Below, in pieces: positions 15,611 to 24,536 of a stretch of DNA of 64,000 nt. The position numbers were made by a program, and so were the translations under genes. The first letter of the stretch is position 1. Each line of letters begins with the position of its first letter. Origin of the DNA: Lachnospiraceae bacterium (GTDB lineage Bacteria; Bacillota; Clostridia; Lachnospirales; Lachnospiraceae); contig SVEL01000003.1 in the NCBI GenBank assembly GCA_015057425.1, forward strand, positions 1-64,000. The letters are read 5' to 3'. Below the pieces are notes generated by a model. The model was not told where the DNA came from, did not search any database, and worked only from the letters and a program-made list of their open reading frames with translations.

Positions 15611-15636
15611 TCTTTGTTATTTGAAAGGAGAGATAA

Positions 15637-17565
15637 ATGAGCGACGAAAAGAAATTTGTGCCGTATATACCGGCAGGCAAAGTTACTCCTGAGTTTACGA
15701 TTACATCGGTTATTATGGGTGTTTTGCTTGCTGTAATCTTTGGAGCGGCAAATGCATATCTTGGTTTGAAAGTTGGAATGACTGTTTCCGCATCTATACC
15801 GGCGGCAGTTATTTCCATGGGTATTATAAGAGGCATTTTGAGAAAAAATTCAATTCTTGAAAGTAATATTTCTCAGACAATTGGGTCGGCAGGTGAGTCT
15901 CTTGCAGCAGGAGCGATTTTTACGCTTCCGGTGCTTTTTATATGGGCCAATGACCCTGAGATGGGAATGAAATCCCCGAGTATTTTAGAAATTATGTTGG
16001 TGACACTTTTAGGTGGACTGTTGGGAATATTTTTTATGGTTCCGCTAAGAAATGCACTTATCGTTAAGGAACACAGAATCTTGCCTTATCCGGAAGGAAC
16101 AGCTTGTGCGGAGGTATTACTTGCAGGCGAAAAAGGTGGTAAAGGTGCGGCTTCTGTATTTGCAGGTATGGGTATTGCGGCAGCGTTTAAGTTTATTATA
16201 GATGGAGTTAAGGCAGTTCCCGGTGAAATATCTGTTAAGATAAAAGGCTTTGCCGGTGAGTTTGGAGCGCAGGTTTATCCGGCGGTGTTAAGCGTTGGTT
16301 TTATATGTGGTCCACGAATTGCGTCTTATATGTTTGCCGGAGGTGTGTTAAGCTGGCTTGTAATCATCCCGTTGATAGTGTTGTTCGGTGCGGATTCGGT
16401 AATAGCACCGGCCACAAATGCCGTATCGGCCATATATGCTGAAGGTGGTGCTTCGGCTATATGGTCACAGTATGTAAGGTATATAGGAGCCGGTGCATTG
16501 GCAGCAGGAGGAATTATCAGTCTTATAAAGACATTTCCGCTTATTATAAGGACGTTTAGAGATGCCGTAAAGAGTATGCTCGGCACTTCACGAACAGAAG
16601 ATAAGGAGCGTACGTCAAGGGAATTAAGTATGGTTACGGTTCTGATAGCAATTGCAGTAATTACACTGCTTATATGGCTTGTGCCGGTTATTCCTGTTTC
16701 ATTTGTAGGTGCTGTGATTATAGTTGTTTTTGGATTTTTCTTTGCAACCATATCTTCAAGAATGGTTGGCCTTGTAGGTAGCAGTAATAATCCTGTGTCC
16801 GGTATGGCAATTGCAACATTGCTTTTTACAACGGTTATTTTAAAAGTAACAGGAAGTGCCAATGTAATGACAGGCGCCATTACAATAGGTGCCATAATAT
16901 GTATAGTGGCAGCTATTTCCGGAGATACTTCCCAGGACTTAAAAACGGGATATATACTTGGTGCAACACCAAAGAAACAACAGATAGCTGAGATTATAGG
17001 TGTATGTGCATCATCACTTACAATCGGTGGAACGTTGTTCCTTTTGGATAAAGTATGGGGCTTTGGTTCCCAGGAGATTGCTGCACCACAGGCAGGTGTT
17101 ATGAAGATAGTAGTTGAAGGAATTGCCAATAATAATTTACCTTGGGGGCTGATTATTTTCGGTGCGGTTATAGCTGTTGTAGTTGAAATTATAGGAATTC
17201 CCGTACTTCCCGTGGCTATAGGAATATATCTTCCTGTTCATCTTAACTCATGTATTATGGCTGGTGGTTTGGTACGACTTTTCCTTGAAAAGAGAAAAGT
17301 TTCTGCTGAAAAGAAGAAAAACATAATCAATGACGGAATATTGTATTGTTCGGGAATGATAGCGGGAGAAGGACTTGTAGGTGTCCTGTTAGCATTTCTG
17401 ACTCTTTTGGGGGTTAATAAAGTTATCGATATGTCAGGAATAATAACAGATAATCCTATAGTAACATTTATCCTTGGATTTGGAGCACTTGCATTAATTA
17501 TAGTTTTTCTTTTGCTCTTTTCCGTCTGGAAGAAGCAATATAGGGAGTCGGAAGTAAATGAATAA
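15637..17565 (+). CDS. OPT family oligopeptide transporter
   Basis: A 642-residue polytopic membrane protein with about 15 hydrophobic segments. The N-terminal region PEFTITSVIMGVLLAVIF, AANAYLGLKVGMTVSASIPA and SGDTSQDLKTGYILGATP are hallmarks of the bacterial OPT family. It probably imports small peptides by proton symport. GAAAGGAG precedes the ATG. Its last 8 bp overlap the following PqqD-like gene, so the two are translationally coupled. Confidence 0.92.
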   Translation: MSDEKKFVPYIPAGKVTPEFTITSVIMGVLLAVIFGAANAYLGLKVGMTVSASIPAAVISMGIIRGILRKNSILESNISQTIGSAGESLAAGAIFTLPVLFIWANDPEMGMKSPSILEIMLVTLLGGLLGIFFMVPLRNALIVKEHRILPYPEGTACAEVLLAGEKGGKGAASVFAGMGIAAAFKFIIDGVKAVPGEISVKIKGFAGEFGAQVYPAVLSVGFICGPRIASYMFAGGVLSWLVIIPLIVLFGADSVIAPATNAVSAIYAEGGASAIWSQYVRYIGAGALAAGGIISLIKTFPLIIRTFRDAVKSMLGTSRTEDKERTSRELSMVTVLIAIAVITLLIWLVPVIPVSFVGAVIIVVFGFFFATISSRMVGLVGSSNNPVSGMAIATLLFTTVILKVTGSANVMTGAITIGAIICIVAAISGDTSQDLKTGYILGATPKKQQIAEIIGVCASSLTIGGTLFLLDKVWGFGSQEIAAPQAGVMKIVVEGIANNNLPWGLIIFGAVIAVVVEIIGIPVLPVAIGIYLPVHLNSCIMAGGLVRLFLEKRKVSAEKKKNIINDGILYCSGMIAGEGLVGVLLAFLTLLGVNKVIDMSGIITDNPIVTFILGFGALALIIVFLLLFSVWKKQYRESEVNE

Positions 17566-17923
17566 AAGTAATAAGCAAATAAGTAGAAAGAATAATCAGG
17601 AAAATCTGCTGAATAAAATACCGGTACTAAATGAAGACATTCAGTGGAAGTCCGATGATGACGGAAAGGTAACTGTCTATATTGAAAATAGCGGCTTTTA
17701 TAACAGACTTGCACAGAAATTGTTTAAGAAACCACGGTTGACGCAGATACATTTGGATGACATAGGAAGTTTTATATGGTTATGTATTGATGGAAAAAGA
17801 GACATTATGGACATAGGCAGGTTGTTAGAAAAAAGATATAAAGAAAAAGCCAATCCTCTATATGAGAGACTGGCAAAGTATATCCAAATGCTGGAAGGCT
17901 ACAGGTTTATATCATTTATCTGA
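17558..17923 (+). CDS. PqqD-family protein
   Basis: A 121-residue soluble protein. After a basic, low-complexity N terminus, residues about 25-118 match the PqqD pattern: VPVL/IPVLNEDIQWKSDDDG opening, a central LDDIGSFIWLCIDGKRDI segment and a C-terminal winged region. PqqD-like domains bind peptides as RiPP recognition elements, but many stand-alone clostridial copies have no known RiPP. It overlaps the OPT transporter gene by 8 bp. No radical SAM maturase or precursor peptide is visible next to it. It also overlaps the convergent DUF2752 gene by 8 bp. Confidence 0.75.
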   Translation: MNKSNKQISRKNNQENLLNKIPVLNEDIQWKSDDDGKVTVYIENSGFYNRLAQKLFKKPRLTQIHLDDIGSFIWLCIDGKRDIMDIGRLLEKRYKEKANPLYERLAKYIQMLEGYRFISFI

Positions 17924-18335
17924 AAAAGTGTCCGGTTAATCGTCCGCCTTCTAAGTCTATGGCAACTACGGGAGAACCTGTTATAAGTCTTATAATATAT
18001 GTAATTATAAGTAAAACTAAAAATGTTCCATATACCAGGTAAGTTACCCACTTAGGAACCGCGATGATTTCCAGCCATTTAAGTATTTCAAATAAGATAA
18101 TGGCAATTAAAACGGGAAACAGCGGATGGAAGTAAAATGCTTCTGCAAAATCCAGTCTGAGGCAGGCAAAAAGTGCTCGGCTCATGCCACATCCCGGGCA
18201 TGGAATTCCAAGAAGATGTTCGGTAGGACAGTGATAGAAGAATTTCCAGATAATCCCGATTATTATAAGAACTATAAGTATGAGAAGGTTTTCTTTACGG
18301 AAGACCTTCTTTTTGATTTTTTCAACAGTTTTCAT
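17916..18335 (-). CDS. DUF2752 family membrane protein
   Basis: A 139-residue protein with the family signature CPGCGMSRALFACLRLDF, preceded by a hydrophobic segment after a basic N terminus and followed by two or three more membrane segments. The paired cysteines (CPGC) could bind metal or form a disulfide; function is unknown. It is convergent with the PqqD-like gene and overlaps its stop by 8 bp with no room for a terminator, so the two transcripts overlap. The ribosome site is weak (TAGGT just upstream). Confidence 0.8.
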   Translation of the reverse strand: MKTVEKIKKKVFRKENLLILIVLIIIGIIWKFFYHCPTEHLLGIPCPGCGMSRALFACLRLDFAEAFYFHPLFPVLIAIILFEILKWLEIIAVPKWVTYLVYGTFLVLLIITYIIRLITGSPVVAIDLEGGRLTGHFFR

Positions 18336-18533
18336 ACCTAATCTGCTTCATAGTTTTTCCTATGAACCTTTCAAAATCATATTTAAAAGGATATTACCAC
18401 ATATACTCCTTTTTTTCAATTGCAGTCTGTTTTTCCTAAGTGATACATAAAATAATAATAGTTTATTTTATCATAAATGTATATTTTAACCAAAAAATCC
18501 TTAAAAAATTCACATTTTTTTATAATTAACATA

Positions 18534-18562
18534 TTGGCAATTGATTTTAAGTGTTATACAAT
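18534..18562 (+). promoter_or_regulatory. Sigma-A promoter of the A-T-R gene
   Basis: TTGGCA (18534-18539) and TACAAT (18557-18562) are separated by 17 bp in an AT-rich 300-bp gap. A transcript from here would have a leader of about 65 bases before the ATG at 18636. I see no other structured element in this gap. Confidence 0.6.
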
Positions 18563-18635
18563 ATAAGATGTTGTTGTATGTCATAAAATGTCGCGGTTGC
18601 GGCATAGGGAATATATTCTCAGAATGGAGAGAGCT

Positions 18636-21584
18636 ATGAATAAAATGCTTAAGAACTTACAGGAATTTGTAAGTGAAATTGGGAAAGTATATGGAGAAAG
18701 AGATGCATACAAATACATTGTTAATGACTCCATAGTAAGTAAAACATACAAGGAACTTGAACATGACGTTATGGCGATGGCATCATGGTTAGTAGACCGT
18801 GGATTCAGCAAAAAGCATATTGCTATAATCGGTTCTTCAAGTTATCACTGGGTTGTTACTTTTTTAGGTGTTGCATGTAGTGGTAATGTGGTTATTCCTA
18901 TTGACAAGATGCTCACAGAACAGGAAATGCTTAATCTTCTTGTTATGGGAGATGTAGATATGGTATTTGTTTCTGAAGAGTTCGAGCCATTTATCCGCGA
19001 AATTGAAGCAGCTGACAATCAGGTTAAAGAGATTCATAGTATGGCAGGAAGACATTACAGAGAGATTCTTCGCACGGAAAGAAGAGAACTTCCTGAAATT
19101 GATCCTAATGCTATGGCAGAGATATTATTTACATCAGGTACAACAGGTGTAAGTAAAGGTGTTATGCTCAGCCAGAAGAACATTGTCAGCAATATAAATG
19201 AAATTTACAGAATGGATTATACACAGAATCTTAAGTGTGCACCGATAGTATTATCAGTACTTCCTATTCATCACACATTTGAACTTACTGTAGATAACTT
19301 AGGTGTGTTATATAGTGGTGCAACCGTGTGTATAAATGACAAACTTGAAAATATAGTTGCAAATCTTAATAAATTTAAACCATCAGTTATTCTTGTAGTT
19401 CCGACTATTGCGGAAATCTTCTATAAAAAAGTTATGGAAGGTATTGCTTCCGGTCCGAACAAGCGTAAGGTGGCTATTGCTAAGCGTGCCAATAAAGCAT
19501 TAAGCACAGTAAAGATTGATGTAAGACGTAAGCTTTATAAGAGTCTTCTTGAAAAATTTGGCGGAAATCTTACTAACGTAGTAGTAGGTGGTGCAGCGCT
19601 TAGAGGAGAAATAGTTGAAGCATTTGATGAATTTGGTGTAAATATGTACCAGGGATATGGTCTTACAGAATGTGCACCGCTTGTATCTGCCAATAATCCA
19701 AGAGCCAATAAAGCAGGCTCTGTAGGTAAGCCGGTATCTTACATGGATGTAAAGATTGAAAATGGCGAAATTATGGTAAAAGGTGACGGTGTAATGCTTG
19801 GTTACTATAAGAATCCTGAAGCTACAGCCGAAGCAGTTACAGAGGACGGCTGGTTCCACACAGGAGACCTTGGATATATGGATGAGGAAGGTTATCTGTT
19901 TATTACAGGACGTTGCAAGAATCTTATTATTCTTGACAATGGTAAAAATATCTATCCGGAAGAACTTGAAGCACATCTTATGACAATTGACGGTGTTAAG
20001 GATGTTATGGTGTATGAAAGCAAAGGCAAGATTTGTGCCGTATTCCAGCCAACAGATGTCAATGACAAGGGAATTATCAAGGGTATTAAGCTCGGGGTAA
20101 GAAAGATAAACGGAACACTTCCGCCATATAAGAAGATAGTTGCCATTGACTTTATTGCAAAGGATTTCCCTAAGACAACTACACTTAAGATTAAGCGTAA
20201 GGAAGCTATGCAGCTTATTAAGGATACTATTGCAAAGAGAACAGTTGAATATGTTCCTGCACAGACAGAAGAACAGCAGAAAATCATCAAGGCATTTGAA
20301 AAGGTGCTTGGAAGAAAAGAAATCGGTATTAAGCATGATTTCTTTGATATGGGCGGAGACAGTCTTTCTGCTCTTGAAGCTGCAGCTATTATAGGTATTC
20401 AGGCTCAGGAAATCTATGAAAATCCTACAGCGGAAGGTCTTGAAAAGACACTTCTTGCAGTTAAGGAAATGGTTGCAACTGAAGATAATTATGTAGATGT
20501 TAATGAGCTTATAAAGCACAATTCAAATATTGAATACAATAACAAAGTTAAGTATGTACTTCTTACAGGTGCAACCGGTTTCCTCGGTTCACACATTTTA
20601 AGGGAACTTCTTAAGAGAAAGCTTAATGTTATCTGTCTTGTAAGAGATGAGAAGAAGTTGAAACCTGTATTAGATGATTACTTCCCGAAGGAAAGTATGT
20701 ACTTCAGATATAAGGTTATGATAGGCGATATCGAGAAGGAAAGATTCGGATTGTCAGATTCAGATTATCTTACACTTGTAAACAATGTAGACATGGTTAT
20801 TCATACTGCGGCAAATGTAAGTCATGCAGGTCACTATGAAGACCTTGAACGTACTAATGTCTTTGGAACACAGAATGTTATCGACTTCTGTAAAGATGCC
20901 GGTGCTGTATTACAGTATACTTCAACTGCAAGTGTTAATGGTGCAGGTACAGTTGAGCAGAAGAATGAAAATGTTAAGTTTGACGAGTTTAATCTCGATA
21001 TAGGACAGAATTATTCTCAGAATGTTTATATTCATTCTAAGTATAAAGCAGAAGAAAGAGTCTTAATCGCAAGAGAAGAAGGACTTAAAGCTAACATTTT
21101 CCGTATAGGTAACCTTACATGGAGAATGTCTGACGGTAAGTTCCAGAGAAATGTTCAGGATAACGGTTTCTTAGACCGTTGTCGTGGTCTTCTTAAGTTA
21201 GGTGTATACAGCAAGGAATTGGCAGAGTATCCTATCGACTTTACACCGGTAGATGAATGTGCAGATGCATATGTAAGGCTTTCTCTTCATAACAGAGTAA
21301 ATAACATTTACAACTTATACAATCCAAATGTATTTGATATAAAGAGATTGGGACGTAAATTTATCGGAGGGTTAAAGGAAGTTCCAAAGGAAATCTTTGA
21401 AAAGTCATTGAAGGAATTCATCCAGGATAAAGAAGTGGCAGTGTTGTCATTCTACAGCTCGATAGCTTCTTCATCAAGGAATATTCCTATCAGTAATGAA
21501 TTTACTGTTAATGAATTAAGAAAGCTTGACTTTAAGTGGTCAAAGATTGGAATCAGATATTTAAGCTATATGAAAAAACTGTAA
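18636..21584 (+). CDS. Adenylation-carrier-reductase protein (carboxylic acid reductase architecture)
   Basis: A 982-residue modular enzyme. Residues about 1-540 are an ANL adenylate-forming domain (TSGTTGVSKG from Thr166, YGLTECAPLVS, GWFHTGDLGYMDEEGY, GKNIYPEELE). Residues about 560-610 are a carrier domain, FFDMGGDSLSAL, with Ser576 as phosphopantetheine site; the segment from that serine to the YENPT motif is about six residues shorter than usual. Residues about 640-970 are a thioester-reductase domain (LTGATGFLGSHIL, Y798-IHS-K802). The protein should activate a carboxylic acid, load it on the carrier and release it reductively as aldehyde or alcohol. There is no condensation domain. ATG 18636 follows GGAGAG. 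The acid substrate is unknown; no phosphopantetheinyl transferase lies in the window. Confidence 0.85.
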   Translation: MNKMLKNLQEFVSEIGKVYGERDAYKYIVNDSIVSKTYKELEHDVMAMASWLVDRGFSKKHIAIIGSSSYHWVVTFLGVACSGNVVIPIDKMLTEQEMLNLLVMGDVDMVFVSEEFEPFIREIEAADNQVKEIHSMAGRHYREILRTERRELPEIDPNAMAEILFTSGTTGVSKGVMLSQKNIVSNINEIYRMDYTQNLKCAPIVLSVLPIHHTFELTVDNLGVLYSGATVCINDKLENIVANLNKFKPSVILVVPTIAEIFYKKVMEGIASGPNKRKVAIAKRANKALSTVKIDVRRKLYKSLLEKFGGNLTNVVVGGAALRGEIVEAFDEFGVNMYQGYGLTECAPLVSANNPRANKAGSVGKPVSYMDVKIENGEIMVKGDGVMLGYYKNPEATAEAVTEDGWFHTGDLGYMDEEGYLFITGRCKNLIILDNGKNIYPEELEAHLMTIDGVKDVMVYESKGKICAVFQPTDVNDKGIIKGIKLGVRKINGTLPPYKKIVAIDFIAKDFPKTTTLKIKRKEAMQLIKDTIAKRTVEYVPAQTEEQQKIIKAFEKVLGRKEIGIKHDFFDMGGDSLSALEAAAIIGIQAQEIYENPTAEGLEKTLLAVKEMVATEDNYVDVNELIKHNSNIEYNNKVKYVLLTGATGFLGSHILRELLKRKLNVICLVRDEKKLKPVLDDYFPKESMYFRYKVMIGDIEKERFGLSDSDYLTLVNNVDMVIHTAANVSHAGHYEDLERTNVFGTQNVIDFCKDAGAVLQYTSTASVNGAGTVEQKNENVKFDEFNLDIGQNYSQNVYIHSKYKAEERVLIAREEGLKANIFRIGNLTWRMSDGKFQRNVQDNGFLDRCRGLLKLGVYSKELAEYPIDFTPVDECADAYVRLSLHNRVNNIYNLYNPNVFDIKRLGRKFIGGLKEVPKEIFEKSLKEFIQDKEVAVLSFYSSIASSSRNIPISNEFTVNELRKLDFKWSKIGIRYLSYMKKL

Positions 21585-21611
21585 ATAAAGCATATTCGGA
21601 GTGAAGAACGT

Positions 21612-24536
21612 ATGAAAATCGGTATAGATATAGGCTCAACAACCATTAAGTGTGTTGTGCTTGACGACCAGGGTAATCTTATTCATAAAAGCTATGAACG
21701 TCATTTTGCAATGATTACAGAGAAAACCCGGGAAGTTATAAAAGGTATAATAGACAAATTCAATATAACAGAGCCGGTAGTTTGTGCTATATCCGGTTCT
21801 GCAGGTATGGGACTTGCTGAGCGTGCGGGAATTCCGTTCGTTCAGGAGGTTTATGCCACAAAAGTAGCTATCAGTCACAGATTGCCTGATACAGATGTAG
21901 TAATTGAACTTGGTGGAGAAGATGCGAAGATTCTTTTCTTAAAGGGAAATCTTGAAGTCCGTATGAACGGTACCTGTGCAGGTGGTACAGGTGCGTTTGC
22001 TGACCAGATGGCCAGTCTTATGCAGATTGAAACAGGCGAGATGAATGAGCTTGCAAAGCAGCATGAGAAGATATATTCTATCGCTTCACGTTGTGGTGTA
22101 TTTGCTAAGACAGATATCCAGCCGCTTCTTAATCAGGGCGCAAGAAAGGAAGATATTTCGGCAAGTATATTCTATGCTATAGTTAATCAGACTATTACAG
22201 GTCTTGCCCAGGGTCATCCGATTGAAGGAAATATCGTATATTTAGGTGGTCCTTTGACATTCTTATCAGAGCTTAGAAGAAGCTTTGACAAGACTTTGAA
22301 GTGTGAGGGCGTGTGTCCGGAAGATTCACTTGTATTTGTAGCTTTAGGTGCTGCTTACTATGCAGAAACACCTGTTGATTTAAATAAAGCATACGAGATA
22401 ATCGGTGAAAAGTCTGACTTTGTAACAGAGTCAGCGTTAAAGCCATTGTTTTCAGGTAAGGACGAATATGATGAGTTTATGGAAAGACATAATTCTCATA
22501 GTGTACCGCGAAAAGAAGGCATCGATTATGATGGAGAAGCATACCTTGGTATTGATTCAGGTTCAACGACTTTAAAGGTAGTATTAACTGATGCAGAAGG
22601 TTCTATCATTTATTCAAAGTATCAGTCCAATCAGGGTAAGCCTATAGATGTTGTTAAGGATACTTTGATAGAAATGTATGAAAAGTATCCGAATATAAAG
22701 ATTGTATCAAGTGCTGTAACAGGTTATGGCGAGGATATGATGAGAAATGCTTTGGGTATTGATATAGGTGTCGTAGAAACAGTTGCACATTTTACTGCAG
22801 CTAAGTATTTTATGCCGGATGTTGAGTTTATTATCGATATCGGCGGACAGGATATGAAGTGCTTTAAGATTAGAAATGGTGCAATTGACAACATTTTCTT
22901 AAATGAAGCATGTTCATCAGGCTGTGGTTCATTTTTACAGACATTTGCCAATTCTTTAGGTTATCCGATAGATGAGTTTGCAAACCTTGGATTATTTGGT
23001 GATAATCCTGTTGATTTGGGTTCACGTTGTACGGTATTTATGAACTCTTCCGTAAAACAGGCTCAGAAGGAAGGCGTTACAGTAGAAAATATTTCTGCAG
23101 GTCTTTCTATCAGTGTCGTTAAAAATGCATTATATAAAGTTATTCGTGTTCATTCGGCAGATGAACTCGGTAAAAAGATAGTTGTTCAGGGTGGAACATT
23201 CCTTAACAATGCAGTTCTTCGCGCATTTGAACAGGAAATGGGCGTTGATGTAATACGTCCTGATATAGCAGGTATGATGGGTGCGTACGGTGCTGCCCTT
23301 TATGCTAAACAGATGAAGAAACATAAAGGCAATTCAGGCATTCTTTCTTACGAAGAAATGAAGAATTTCACATACTCTATTAAGAGTGTAACCTGTAACG
23401 GATGTAACAATAAGTGTCATCTTACTGTCAATGATTTTGGCGGCGGACGCAGATTTATCGGTGGTAACAGATGTGAAAAGCCTGTAACCAATAAGGCACA
23501 GGATGACTCGCTTAACCTTTATGAGTACAAGCTTAAAAAGCTGGCTGAATACGGAGAAGGTGATGGCACAAGAGGCGTTATCGGTCTTCCTATGGGACTT
23601 AATATGTACGAAATGTATCCGTTCTGGAATACACTTTTTACAAGTCTTGGCTTTAAGGTAAAGATGTCGGGATTTTCTAACCGTAAGTTATATCTTAAAG
23701 GACAGGGCACAATACCATCAGACACAGTATGTTTCCCGGCAAAGATGATGCATGGTCACATACAGCAGCTTATTGAAATGGGTGTAGATGCAATCTTTTA
23801 TCCTTGTATGACTTATAATTTTGATGAAAAGAAAGGTCATAATAACTATAACTGTGCTGTTATTGCAGGTTATCCGGAAGTAATAGAGGCCAACACTCTT
23901 AATTTCGGTGATATTAAGTATATAGATGATTATGTAGGACCACATGTAAGAAAAGAATTCCCTGCACGTATTCATAAGACATTGGAAAAGTACTTTGGAG
24001 TATTTACTAAGGCGGAAGTAAAAGCTGCCTGCAGGAAGGCTTACGAAGCTTATGATAATTATATGCAGGATATTAACAGAGAAGGTCTTAAGATAGTAGA
24101 AGAAGCAAGAAAGCAGGGTAAGAAGATTATCGTTCTTTCAGGCAGACCATATCATGCAGACCCTGAGATTAATCATGGTATTCACAAGCTTATATCAGCA
24201 CTTGGATTTGCTGTTATATCTGAAGATGCTGTGGCTTGTATGGAACCTAAGTTTAAGGTAAATCTGCTTAATCAGTGGACATATCATGCAAGATTATTCT
24301 CATCAGCTAAGTATGTGTCACATGAAGACGATATGTATCTTGTACATCTTGTATCTTTCGGTTGCGGTCTTGATGCCCTTACATCAGATGAGGCAAGATC
24401 TATTCTTGAACATGCAGGAAAGTTATATACACAGATAAAGATAGATGAGGTTACAAATCTTGGTGCTGTTAAGATAAGACTTAGAAGTTTGATGGCAGCC
24501 ATAGAACAGACCAGTGAGGTAAAAGAAAATGAATAA
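21612..24536 (+). CDS. 2-hydroxyacyl-CoA dehydratase activase, tandem BcrAD/BadFG ATPase fused to DUF2229
   Basis: A 974-residue fusion. Two ASKHA ATPase domains start at IGIDIGSTTIKCVVLD (residues 2-17) and YLGIDSGSTTLKVVLTD (about 312). The first carries NGTCAGGTGAFADQM and the second NEACSSGCGSFLQTF, which include the cysteines that ligate the interface [4Fe-4S] cluster in HgdC-type activators. A Cys-rich linker (TCNGCNNKCHL) leads to a DUF2229 (COG3580) domain from about 650. Known activators use ATP to push one electron into a dehydratase. It is 27 bp behind the A-T-R gene and overlaps the next gene by 8 bp, so all three are probably co-transcribed. Substrate unknown. Confidence 0.88.
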   Translation: MKIGIDIGSTTIKCVVLDDQGNLIHKSYERHFAMITEKTREVIKGIIDKFNITEPVVCAISGSAGMGLAERAGIPFVQEVYATKVAISHRLPDTDVVIELGGEDAKILFLKGNLEVRMNGTCAGGTGAFADQMASLMQIETGEMNELAKQHEKIYSIASRCGVFAKTDIQPLLNQGARKEDISASIFYAIVNQTITGLAQGHPIEGNIVYLGGPLTFLSELRRSFDKTLKCEGVCPEDSLVFVALGAAYYAETPVDLNKAYEIIGEKSDFVTESALKPLFSGKDEYDEFMERHNSHSVPRKEGIDYDGEAYLGIDSGSTTLKVVLTDAEGSIIYSKYQSNQGKPIDVVKDTLIEMYEKYPNIKIVSSAVTGYGEDMMRNALGIDIGVVETVAHFTAAKYFMPDVEFIIDIGGQDMKCFKIRNGAIDNIFLNEACSSGCGSFLQTFANSLGYPIDEFANLGLFGDNPVDLGSRCTVFMNSSVKQAQKEGVTVENISAGLSISVVKNALYKVIRVHSADELGKKIVVQGGTFLNNAVLRAFEQEMGVDVIRPDIAGMMGAYGAALYAKQMKKHKGNSGILSYEEMKNFTYSIKSVTCNGCNNKCHLTVNDFGGGRRFIGGNRCEKPVTNKAQDDSLNLYEYKLKKLAEYGEGDGTRGVIGLPMGLNMYEMYPFWNTLFTSLGFKVKMSGFSNRKLYLKGQGTIPSDTVCFPAKMMHGHIQQLIEMGVDAIFYPCMTYNFDEKKGHNNYNCAVIAGYPEVIEANTLNFGDIKYIDDYVGPHVRKEFPARIHKTLEKYFGVFTKAEVKAACRKAYEAYDNYMQDINREGLKIVEEARKQGKKIIVLSGRPYHADPEINHGIHKLISALGFAVISEDAVACMEPKFKVNLLNQWTYHARLFSSAKYVSHEDDMYLVHLVSFGCGLDALTSDEARSILEHAGKLYTQIKIDEVTNLGAVKIRLRSLMAAIEQTSEVKENE

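Noticed and set aside
16326-17129. Long antisense frame inside the OPT transporter gene
   Set aside because: It is the complement of a hydrophobic coding sequence; proline/threonine-rich composition is what antisense of membrane-protein codons gives, and there is no ribosome site.
19500-20519. Long minus-strand frame inside the A-T-R gene
   Set aside because: It is cysteine- and phenylalanine-rich, a product of codon bias on the opposite strand, and matches no family.
18636-21584. Full non-ribosomal peptide synthetase module
   Set aside because: There is no condensation domain; the order is adenylation, carrier, reductase, as in carboxylic acid reductases.
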